The notes under the pieces: generated by a model | Databases searched by the model: none | What the model was told of the DNA's origin: nothing | What the model saw: only the letters and a program-made list of their open reading frames with translations | Shown: positions 17,345 to 24,350 of the stretch, piece after piece | How positions within the stretch are numbered: position 1 is the stretch's first letter | How the letters are laid out: each line of letters begins with the position of its first letter | NCBI GenBank assembly: GCA_009692005.1 | Contig: SHZZ01000009.1 | Span: forward strand, 1 to 64,000 | From: Gemmataceae bacterium | Lineage (GTDB): Bacteria; Planctomycetota; Planctomycetia; Gemmatales; Gemmataceae | DNA length: 64,000 nucleotides | Direction of reading: 5' to 3' | Made by a program: the position numbers and the translations under genes

Positions 17345-17944
17345 ATGAAATTCAACCTGGTGGTTTTGAACACGGGGAAAAATCTAAGTAAAGAAATTCC
17401 CATAGGGAACAATGAGTTTCGCATCGGCAAAGACCCTGCTTGCCAGTTGAAACCTGCCGCGCCAGGCATTGCCGATAAGCACTGTTCCCTGGTCTTGCGC
17501 CAAGGCAAGGCAATCCTCAAGGATTTTGGTTCTCCCGAGGGGACCCTATTGAATGAAAAAAAGGTTCAAGGGGAAGTGGAACTGAAAAACGGAGACAAAA
17601 TAAAAGTAGGCCCGCTGCTCTTTGGCGTAAAACTGGAAATGCCGGTGGAAAAACCAAAGGAAACGCCCAAGCCCGCTGAGGCCAAAACCGCTCCTCCTGA
17701 TGCAAGTTCTTCCAGCGGCGAAGAAGACATGGACGATCTGCTTTTTGGCGATGAAGAAAAATCGACCGAAACGGGCTCCTGGCGCACCGGTGGCGGAGGA
17801 TCCTCTGGCAGCGAAGGCAAAAACCAGGAGCAGGGAGGATCGGGGAATGGGGAAAACAAACCAGCCGAGGCGGCAAAGCCCTTGGGCAATACTTCAGATG
17901 CCGCCGCTGACTTGCTGAAAAAACACGCCCGCCCGAAAAAATAA
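17345..17944 (+). CDS. FHA-domain protein with acidic/Gly-rich tail
   Basis: 199 residues. The first 95 form a forkhead-associated domain: FRIGKDPACQL, DKHCSLVL and GTLLNEKKV correspond to the phosphothreonine-binding loops (normally xGRxxxC, SRxHC, GTxxNG). The GR arginine is replaced by Gly-Lys, and the SRxH motif reads ADKHC, so phosphopeptide binding may be weakened. Residues 100-199 are low complexity, with an acidic stretch EEDMDDLLFGDEE and a Gly/Ser linker. GGAGG before the ATG supports the start. No kinase is adjacent in this part of the window. Confidence 0.85.
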   Translation: MKFNLVVLNTGKNLSKEIPIGNNEFRIGKDPACQLKPAAPGIADKHCSLVLRQGKAILKDFGSPEGTLLNEKKVQGEVELKNGDKIKVGPLLFGVKLEMPVEKPKETPKPAEAKTAPPDASSSSGEEDMDDLLFGDEEKSTETGSWRTGGGGSSGSEGKNQEQGGSGNGENKPAEAAKPLGNTSDAAADLLKKHARPKK

Positions 17945-18005
17945 ACACCTCAAGGGGCTGGCCATTTCCTCGTGCAAGAAACTTTCAGGGCATTGGACAG
18001 CCCTG

Positions 18006-19049
18006 GTGCTTTGGTTTTCCAATAACCAGCGCCAACTCCCCTGGAGGGAAAACCGCGACCCCTACCGCATCTGGATTAGCGAGGTCATGCTGCAACAGAC
18101 CCAGGTGGAAACGGTAATTCCCTATTTCAAAAAATTCCTCCGAGCCTTCCCAACCATGAAGCATCTGGCACAAGCCAGCGAGGACGAGGTTTTTAGACTG
18201 TGGCAGGGGCTGGGGTATTACCGCCGGGCCAGCGCCTTGCACCGAGCCGCCAAAATAATTTGGCAAAGGCATGGACCGGTCTTCCCTTCCATGCCAGCGG
18301 ACCTGCAAGGAATTCCCGGTTTGGGACGCTACACGCGCAATGCAATCCTTTCACAGGCCTTTGATCTTCCGCTCCCCATTGTGGAGGCCAATAGCAAACG
18401 GGTGCTGGCCAGGTTTTTTGCCTGGAAAGCTCCCCTGGATTCCACTCAAAGCGGCAAATTTTTATGGGACGCAGCTGAAAAAGTTCTTCCACGGGAAAAC
18501 CCCGGACAGTTCAACCAGGCCCTGATGGAACTGGGCGCACTGGTTTGCACCAAAAATCCCGATTGCGGGAGCTGCCCCTTGGCAGGACAATGCCTGGCCA
18601 GAATTCGCGGGTTGCAAAACCAAATCCCCGCCGTAAAGAAGAAACCCAAGCCTTTGGCGGTGAGGGAAGCCGCCATCGTTCTGGTATCCCGGGGCAAAGT
18701 CCTGATTGGTCGACGGCCCGATGGCGGCCGCTGGGAGCGGATGTGGGAAATTCCCCATGGAGAATTAGGCGAGAAGGAAAACGCGTCATCGGCGGCGGAA
18801 AGAATTGCCCGCGATCTTACTGGGATCCGGCCTGGAAAGCCCGAGGCCATAGGCAAACATCGGCACGCCGTCACCCGTTACCGCATTGATGTGGAGCTTT
18901 TTCAAGCCGCGGCGAAGGGTAAATCACGCCTGGGTTTTTATCAGGAATTCGCCTGGGTTCACTATGAAGAACTCCAGGCCTACGCCATGGGTTCTGCGCA
19001 AAGACGGCTTTTATCCATGTGGCATCAACGCCATAATGGAATGGAATAA
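18006..19049 (+). CDS. mutY: A/G-specific adenine glycosylase
   Basis: Base-excision repair glycosylase removing adenine opposite 8-oxoguanine, 347 residues from a GTG. Helix-hairpin-helix GIPGLGRYTRNAIL, catalytic E26 in SEVMLQQTQ, a C-terminal [4Fe-4S] cluster region and a NUDIX-like domain from about residue 220 are present. Two departures: the catalytic Asp position (normally in DGNVKRV) is E127 in VEANSKRV, and the cluster spacing is C181-x5-C187-x2-C190-x5-C196 instead of x6-x2-x5. Similarity seems to run about 12 residues upstream of GTG 18006 (ALVLWFSNNQRQLPWR), where no ATG exists, so the true start may be a rare codon further left. The TlpA-like gene follows 16 bases later. Confidence 0.9.
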   Translation: MLWFSNNQRQLPWRENRDPYRIWISEVMLQQTQVETVIPYFKKFLRAFPTMKHLAQASEDEVFRLWQGLGYYRRASALHRAAKIIWQRHGPVFPSMPADLQGIPGLGRYTRNAILSQAFDLPLPIVEANSKRVLARFFAWKAPLDSTQSGKFLWDAAEKVLPRENPGQFNQALMELGALVCTKNPDCGSCPLAGQCLARIRGLQNQIPAVKKKPKPLAVREAAIVLVSRGKVLIGRRPDGGRWERMWEIPHGELGEKENASSAAERIARDLTGIRPGKPEAIGKHRHAVTRYRIDVELFQAAAKGKSRLGFYQEFAWVHYEELQAYAMGSAQRRLLSMWHQRHNGME

Positions 19050-19065
19050 TGAGGTACCCTGTAAC

Positions 19066-19602
19066 ATGTGGCGCTTAATTCTCCTTCTGGTTTTTCTTGC
19101 TGCAGGATGCGAACTGGCCAAGGGGCCGGCTATGCCTGGGATTGACGAGGGAAATATCGCCCTGCCCGTGGAGGGATTCGATTCCTCGGGGAAAAAGATC
19201 AGTCTGGAACAGTTGCGCGGAAAGGTGGTTTTGCTCAGTTTCTGGGCCTCTTGGTGCAAACCGTGCATAGCCTTGATCCCTCACGAGGCCGCTTTGGCCA
19301 AAAAACTTGAAGGCCAACCGTTTACCATCTTGGGTGTGAACGGCGACCGCAACCCCGATGCGCAATCTCGCGCCGAGGAGAAACTCCGCATGACCTGGCC
19401 TTCCATTTCCGATGCCAGCGGGTTCCTTTCCTCCAAATGGGAAATCGATTCCATTCCCGTTATGTATGTGGTGGACCAAAAAGGGATCATTCGCTTTTCG
19501 TCGAAGAAGGTAATTGACCGGATTCAATCCTTTGAAGAACTGAGCCGCCGCGTGGAGAAAGAAGTGGAAACGCTTCTGAAGGAAGGAAAAAAACCTGGTT
19601 AA
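19066..19602 (+). CDS. TlpA/ResA-like thioredoxin-fold lipoprotein
   Basis: 178 residues from the ATG at 19066. MWRLILLLVFLAAGC is a lipoprotein signal with lipid-attachment Cys at residue 15. The body is a redoxin domain with ASWCKPC (C64, C67), a WCxxC thiol-disulfide active site, and the cis-Pro region IPVMYVVDQKG. Likely an exported, membrane-tethered disulfide reductase. A longer in-frame version from 18886 is rejected because it overlaps the last 160 bases of mutY and hides the signal peptide. It lies 16 bases after mutY and probably shares its transcript. Confidence 0.9.
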   Translation: MWRLILLLVFLAAGCELAKGPAMPGIDEGNIALPVEGFDSSGKKISLEQLRGKVVLLSFWASWCKPCIALIPHEAALAKKLEGQPFTILGVNGDRNPDAQSRAEEKLRMTWPSISDASGFLSSKWEIDSIPVMYVVDQKGIIRFSSKKVIDRIQSFEELSRRVEKEVETLLKEGKKPG

Positions 19603-19734
19603 CTTAACCTGCAGTGTCAGTGCGGAGCGTTAGCGACGAGTTTTTCTTTTAGTCCCCCAACCCCACCCTTTCCCTCACTGCTTCGCAGCGTGTAGAGGGA
19701 GAAACGAAGGGGGCTTCGGACTTTATCCGTTGGC

Positions 19735-19776
19735 AAAATAAAAAGGCGGGGCGGCCCTTTCGGACCAGACCCCGCC
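19735..19776 (-). terminator. intrinsic terminator of the BON-like gene
   Basis: Read on the minus strand: GGCGGGG (complement of 19770-19776) pairs with CCCCGCC (complement of 19745-19751), followed by TTTTTATTTT (19735-19744). It sits 24 bases beyond the stop at 19800. Confidence 0.75.
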
Positions 19777-19799
19777 CACGGGAATGAACTCGCACTAGT

Positions 19800-21860
19800 C
19801 TATTTGGTTTGAATATCCAGGGAGACTTTGGGACTGGCAATTTCCGGCAATGCCAGCAGCTTTTCCGAAACCTTCGGCTGCATCGAGGGATCCGAGATTT
19901 GCACTTCAACAAGAATCGTTCCATCGGGGCGGCAGGTGGTTTCCACCTTTCGGGCCAGGCGCCCGCAAGCCTGCTCGACGATTTTCTTCAACTCACTGGC
20001 CTTGGCGGCTCCCTGGGCGGTGGAATCCTCGGGAGAGTCCTCAAAGGTAATTGTGCCGGTGGCGATTCGCGGCTTATCGGATTCGCCCTTAATGCCTTTC
20101 ACCAGGCGGTTGAAAGCGCCGGTAACGGAATTCCCAGGGGCGGGGTTAACCGCAGTTGTGGCAACTACGGGCTTGGCCACCACCGGGGTTTTCGCCTGAA
20201 CCGGCGCAGGGGATTTCCCTGTGGTCGAGCCGCCGATTTTATCCAGTAAAGTTGTGCTGGTTTTTCCTGGGTTTGGAACCACCGCAGGGGACTTGTTTAC
20301 CGTGGCAGTCCCTGCATTTTCCTTCTTTTCAACAGGGGGCTTCACCGGGGTTTTCGCTTCTAATATGGGTTTTTCAATCCGGTTGGCGCTACCAGACTTG
20401 TCGCCAAAGAGGCGCGCTAACAGGACCGAGTTCCACTGGGCTTTATCCTTTTGGGAGTTGCCGTCCGAGGTTTGCGAAATCGACAAATAGGGCCTGACAT
20501 AGCTTGGGTTTGTATCGGAAGCCGCCACGGGGTTCTGTCCACCTGTCACAGGGTTTTTCACTTTGGCGGTTGAAGCATTCCAAGCCCCAGTGGGAAAACC
20601 GATGGCATCCGGGCGGACATGAATGCTGCCCCGGGAATCATGCGCGCCAGCCCAATCCTTTTTGGTCGGCGCAGCGGCTGGCTTGGTTTCTTTCTTGGCC
20701 GCCAGCGGGAGAGAAGGCGTTGTCTCTTTTTTGGCTGCCGAAGGCTGTACGGGCAAAGGCTCTTTTTTAACAGAAGTCACAGGCAGCGGAGTAGTTTTCT
20801 CCTGGGTAGATACCAGTGGAACCGCGTGCGCTTCTATTTTGGATAAAGCAGGGGGAACTATGAAAATGGGTTCGCCTGCCCTAGTTTGGGCCGAGGTCGC
20901 TGTTGCCTTTTTCTCAAGGAGCAAATCCCCAGAAAGCACGGAAGGCTTGGAACCACCAAGTTCCGCCGTTTTCGCCTTCACGGGAGTGTTGGTTTTTTCC
21001 ACTGCCTTGGGCTGGGAAACCGTTTGTGCCTGCAGGGAAGTCGGCGAGGGAGATTTGCCTTTCCAGGCATCTGGCACTTGTGGGGGTGTGAGTACATCCA
21101 CCCGGGCCACTTTATCTTCCCTGGGTTTTTCTATCGGTTGGCTCACCACCTGAGCCATAGGCGCGTTTGGGGCCGCCGTCTTTATTACCAGGTCTTGGGT
21201 GATTTCCCGCCCGGGAACCCAATAATCCCCGTCATTCGTCACCAGCGTGACGACGGTGCCGTCCAGCTTCATGGGTTGCACTGCCATGCGGTTCCACACT
21301 AAATGGCAGCCATGCAATTTTCGCAATTTCTTGCTGACTTCGAGTTTGTCTTCAAGAGACACTACCGGGCCGGAAACCGCCAGGCTGCCATCGGCACCGG
21401 CTTCTACCTTGATGCCCGGGTAGGCCACGGTCAGTTCACTGGCAATGAAGGCATTGGCATTCTTTTGCAGAGTTTCCTTGGACAGCCTCGGGGGAATTGA
21501 AGGTGCCAGAAGAAAAAGCCGGATCTCGTCACGAACTTTCAAATGGGTAATCTGCTTGGCCACCAGCATCGCCCGTTCCTGGGTGGCCCAATTCGGCGTT
21601 TTTCCTTTCAAGACAATTTGCCCGTCCTTGTAAACAACCGCGAGATCGCACCCAGAGAGGACCGGGTCGGCCAAAAAGGCCACTTGCACGCGAATGGCTT
21701 CCACCCGCCCGCTGCTTTCCGCCCTGTGGCCCTGGATTTTCTCCAAGGCAGGCGTTTGCGGTTTTTTTGGCGCTTCCCATCCTGGGGAATTGCTGGCAAG
21801 GAGGCCAAACACCGCAGAAATCAGCAATTGCCTGGCCGTCTTCTTCCATCCCTTGCGCAT
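19800..21860 (-). CDS. secreted protein with BON-like domains and a long Lys/Thr/Pro-rich linker
   Basis: 686 residues from the ATG at 21860, which has GGGAG 8 bases upstream. A signal peptide (KKTARQLLISAVFGLLASNSPGW) is followed by two BON-like modules: CDLAVVYKDGQIVLKGKTPNW with downstream KVRDEIRLFLL, and a second with PGIKVEAGADGSLAVSGPV. Residues about 240-600 are low complexity, rich in Lys, Thr, Pro and Val, and probably disordered. A third BON-like module ends the protein (CRPDGTILVEVQISDPSMQPKVSEKLLALP). BON domains bind membranes or small ligands. It lies downstream of a lipoprotein gene in a two-gene unit. Precise role unknown. Confidence 0.7.
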   Translation of the reverse strand: MRKGWKKTARQLLISAVFGLLASNSPGWEAPKKPQTPALEKIQGHRAESSGRVEAIRVQVAFLADPVLSGCDLAVVYKDGQIVLKGKTPNWATQERAMLVAKQITHLKVRDEIRLFLLAPSIPPRLSKETLQKNANAFIASELTVAYPGIKVEAGADGSLAVSGPVVSLEDKLEVSKKLRKLHGCHLVWNRMAVQPMKLDGTVVTLVTNDGDYWVPGREITQDLVIKTAAPNAPMAQVVSQPIEKPREDKVARVDVLTPPQVPDAWKGKSPSPTSLQAQTVSQPKAVEKTNTPVKAKTAELGGSKPSVLSGDLLLEKKATATSAQTRAGEPIFIVPPALSKIEAHAVPLVSTQEKTTPLPVTSVKKEPLPVQPSAAKKETTPSLPLAAKKETKPAAAPTKKDWAGAHDSRGSIHVRPDAIGFPTGAWNASTAKVKNPVTGGQNPVAASDTNPSYVRPYLSISQTSDGNSQKDKAQWNSVLLARLFGDKSGSANRIEKPILEAKTPVKPPVEKKENAGTATVNKSPAVVPNPGKTSTTLLDKIGGSTTGKSPAPVQAKTPVVAKPVVATTAVNPAPGNSVTGAFNRLVKGIKGESDKPRIATGTITFEDSPEDSTAQGAAKASELKKIVEQACGRLARKVETTCRPDGTILVEVQISDPSMQPKVSEKLLALPEIASPKVSLDIQTK

Positions 21861-21913
21861 GACTACTTCTCCCTTATTCGTACTTGCTGTCTCAGGGGTA
21901 TCCAAAAGTTTGA

Positions 21914-22477
21914 CTAGTTGCCGGTGGCGTCTTTCATGAAGGACTTCTGCAATTCCGGCGAGGGCGCGTAAAGGTGAAGGTGGTCTTTATCAATGTAAAC
22001 CACCTGCACGCTGGGGCGCTCAATCTTCACTGGGAACGGGTAACCCGACTCAATTACTTCGTTGTAATAAATCGTGCATTTCCAATGGCAGTGGTGCAGT
22101 TGAGCCGGCCCGATCAAAGGATAAAAGCGCGGCGGATCGATTTTATCAACCAGCCGTTCGGTGGAAATGATTATGTCCTCGCGGTGTTCCTCGTAGACAT
22201 AAGGAATGCCACGGGCCACGCGGGGCATTGCCCGCAAGATCTGGGCTTCATCCGGGGCGTCCTCGCACAGCGGCGCCTGGGTCCCTTCCCGAATGGGCGG
22301 CATGATTGGCGTGCGGTGATCGTTCTTGTGGGTGTATTTGTCTTCCATCCGGTCGGTGACCCAGGGGGGCACCAGAATGGGGGTGGCCAGGCCCATAGAA
22401 AAGGGCATGCAACCCGAAGCCGTAAAGGAAAAGGCCGCCATGATTCCGCCGAGAATCCATTCTCGTTTTTTGATCAT
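21914..22477 (-). CDS. lipoprotein of unknown function
   Basis: 187 residues from the ATG at 22477, placed 7 bases after AAAGG; ATG 22483 and GTG 22486 are alternatives. MIKKREWILGGIMAAFSFTASGC is a lipoprotein signal with lipobox TASGC. The mature part is rich in Pro, His and Tyr, with a conserved-looking core around GIPYVYEEHREDIIISTERLVDKIDPPRF and HHCHWKCTIYYNEVIESGYP. I do not recognise the family. It lies 53 bases upstream of the BON-like protein on the same strand, suggesting a joint envelope role. Confidence 0.75.
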   Translation of the reverse strand: MIKKREWILGGIMAAFSFTASGCMPFSMGLATPILVPPWVTDRMEDKYTHKNDHRTPIMPPIREGTQAPLCEDAPDEAQILRAMPRVARGIPYVYEEHREDIIISTERLVDKIDPPRFYPLIGPAQLHHCHWKCTIYYNEVIESGYPFPVKIERPSVQVVYIDKDHLHLYAPSPELQKSFMKDATGN

Positions 22478-22536
22478 TTCCATCACCTTTCATGAAACAA
22501 AGATCCTGCGGGCTCCCGTGTAAACCCGGCCATGCC

Positions 22537-22565
22537 TTGGAATTCTCTTGGTCAAAAGGCATAAT
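22537..22565 (+). promoter_or_regulatory. sigma-70-like promoter upstream of the selenoprotein candidate
   Basis: TTGGAA at 22537-22542, a 17-base spacer and CATAAT at 22560-22565. The start of transcription would be near 22572, giving a leader of about 125 bases to the ATG at 22697. Confidence 0.5.
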
Positions 22566-22696
22566 GGATCCTGCTGAAAAGTATCGTCGTGAGGAAAGTG
22601 ACAACTTTAACGATTGCCCCAATTGTGAGTATTTCTCCATCCTTCTGGGTTGTGGCACGGTCTTAACCAGGAAAGATCCATAAACAGGGTAAGGAC

Positions 22697-23236
22697 ATGA
22701 ACCCTTTAAACATGAAGCTTTTCGATAGAGAAGGAACCCAGGTGGATCTCCACGGTTTGGGGAAGCCGCCTTATTTGCTAATTTTGACCAGGCATTTAGG
22801 ATGAATACCTTGCCTGGCGCACCTCGTGGAGGTGCAAAAAGTCTGGGCGAAGTTTCAGGAACTGCCTGGCACGGTGGCGGGAATATCTTTTGCCCAACCT
22901 GCCATCGCCTGGGAAACCGCCAAGAAAATGCAACTTTCCTTTCCCCTGCTCTCCGACCCTGAAAAATCTTTCTACAGGTATTTCAACTTGGCTTCGGCCA
23001 ACTGGGGGAATTTTCTCCGCCCGGAGGTTTTGCTGGGCTATTTATCCCGGATTGTCCAAGGGTGGATGCCTTTGAAACCTCGCCAGGGGGATGACATATT
23101 TCAATTGGGGGGAGATTTTATTTTGAATGGCGCTGGGGAAACCGTATTTGCCTTCCGCAGTGAAACGCCGGTTCACCGGCCAAACAACCGCGTCTTGCTA
23201 AAGGAGTTCGCGACCGCCGTGAATAAAGAGAAATAA
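22697..23236 (+). CDS. PRXL2/SelU-like peroxiredoxin, probable selenoprotein (UGA = Sec36)
   Basis: AhpC/TSA_2-type thioredoxin-fold protein, 179 residues if the in-frame TGA at 22802-22804 is read as selenocysteine. Coding similarity is continuous across it: upstream PPYLLILTRHLG, then U36-I-P-C39, then LAHLVEVQKVW, followed by SFPLLSDPEKSFYRYFNL and DIFQLGGDFILNGAGETVFAFRS, all typical of the family. Homologues have CxxC or, in vertebrate SelU, UxxC at this spot. A perfect 7-bp hairpin lies 14 bases downstream of the TGA. ATG 22697 has AAGG upstream. If not recoded, this is a nonsense-interrupted pseudogene; the exact match with the catalytic position favours Sec. No selA/selB/selC gene is in the window. 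Confidence 0.75.
22819..22835 (+). promoter_or_regulatory. bacterial SECIS-like hairpin
   Basis: GCACCTC (22819-22825) pairs perfectly with GAGGTGC (22829-22835) around a GTG loop. The loop starts 21 bases after the TGA and its first base is G, which fits the usual bacterial SECIS rule of an apical loop with an early G about 16-37 bases downstream. Confidence 0.6.
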
Positions 23237-23360
23237 TGGGGTCCCGTCTCAAGGCCGAGCCACCTGTTTAGACCCCAGATCACTTTTTTGTAATTGTTCT
23301 TTTTTGTGGAATGCGCTCTTTCCGCCGCGGATACTGCCGGTTCGGAAAGAAGAAAGGGGG

Positions 23361-23546
23361 TTATTCTTCGTCGTCTTCGTCAATGATCTCGATGCCCCGG
23401 CTTTCCAGCATTTCCATGACTTTGTCCAGCCGCTGGGGGTCGGCCTGGTTTTCCTTCAACACCAAATAGACATCGTTGAAGGTGACAAAACCCTTTTTTT
23501 TCCCCAAAGTAACCAGGGTTTCAACCGCATCCTGCACGCCTAACAT
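23361..23546 (-). CDS. stand-alone sigma-70 region 1.1 domain protein
   Basis: 61 residues from the ATG at 23546, preceded by GGAGAGAG. The sequence (VETLVTLGKKKGFVTFNDV, LVLKENQADPQRLDKVMEMLESRGIEIID) is a complete region 1.1 of housekeeping sigma factors, the autoinhibitory domain that blocks the DNA channel, ending in the acidic tail DEDDEE. No other sigma region follows; the frame ends in a stop. A free region 1.1 could compete for the RNA polymerase channel or modulate a sigma factor. It is transcribed away from the ECF sigma gene that starts 126 bases to the right. Longer starts (to 23636) have no support. Confidence 0.75.
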   Translation of the reverse strand: MLGVQDAVETLVTLGKKKGFVTFNDVYLVLKENQADPQRLDKVMEMLESRGIEIIDEDDEE

Positions 23547-23672
23547 GGCACTCTCTCCGGGGCCGCCGACAATAACGCCGGTTTTTTGTATTATACCCAA
23601 CCCAAGGGCAAGAACCAAACTTTTCCAGGCTGGCACTTCCTTCTTGTGAAGCGCCCGACCGGGCGGTAGGTT

Positions 23673-24326
23673 ATGGCTGCCGGGGAAAAACCGCCCGCAA
23701 AACCTGTCAAACTTTATCCCCAGTCAATCGTCTTGGAAGCGGCAAACATGAAGAAAGGATTTTCCAAGGCCGGGGCTAATCATCAACCGGAGCCGTTGGG
23801 GGGAAATACTGCCTCCGCGCCCGGCGACAGCTTAGTCTCCGCCTTCACGGAATTCCGCGATGAGCTGGTCAGCACCCTTCTTTACCTCTTGGGCAACCGC
23901 GAAGACGCACAAGAGATGGCCCAGGAAGCGTTTTTACGCTGCTGGAAAAAAAAGGATGATATCGGCCAGATCATCAACATCAAGGCCTGGGTCTTCCGCA
24001 TTGCGCTCAACGCTTCCAAGGATCTTAAGCGCAGCGCCTGGAAGAGAAAGTCCCGCGCCTTTCCCGAGGAGGAGATCATGAAGGAATACCGCACCGCCAG
24101 CCCCCTCGACCAGGTGGAAGACAAGGAGTCCCTCGACCTGATCCGCAAGGCCATGATGGACCTGCGGCCGGAAGAGAAGGAAGTCTTCCTCCTGAGGGAG
24201 AACGGCGAAATGACCTATGAACAAATCGCAGAGCATTCCCACCGGCCGGTGGGAACGGTGAAAACGCAGATGCGGTCGGCGTTGCAGAAATTGCGGGAAG
24301 CATTAATCCCAGCGGGCCAGAGTTAA
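23673..24326 (+). CDS. ECF-type RNA polymerase sigma factor
   Basis: 217 residues. Region 2 is DELVSTLLYLLGNREDAQEMAQEAFLRCWKK and region 4 is DLRPEEKEVFLLRENGEMTYEQIAEHSHRPVGTVKTQMRSALQKLR, with its helix-turn-helix. The first 50 or so residues are a poorly conserved extension; an alternative ATG at 23748 would shorten it by 25. It ends 24 bases before a gene whose N-terminus is a zinc anti-sigma domain, so the pair is very probably a sigma/anti-sigma unit in one transcript. Directs RNA polymerase to an unknown regulon. Confidence 0.92.
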   Translation: MAAGEKPPAKPVKLYPQSIVLEAANMKKGFSKAGANHQPEPLGGNTASAPGDSLVSAFTEFRDELVSTLLYLLGNREDAQEMAQEAFLRCWKKKDDIGQIINIKAWVFRIALNASKDLKRSAWKRKSRAFPEEEIMKEYRTASPLDQVEDKESLDLIRKAMMDLRPEEKEVFLLRENGEMTYEQIAEHSHRPVGTVKTQMRSALQKLREALIPAGQS

Positions 24327-24350
24327 ATCGCTCCAAGCAAGAGGTGTGTC

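Noticed and set aside
19603-19734. REP-like repeat near the TlpA and BON-like genes
   Set aside because: Some imperfect inverted CCCTC/GAGGG sequence is present, but without a second copy in the window I cannot support a repeat family.
22564-22683. 39-codon frame with a CPNC motif just before the selenoprotein candidate
   Set aside because: Its ATG overlaps the predicted -10 box, there is no ribosome binding site, and nothing similar is known to me.
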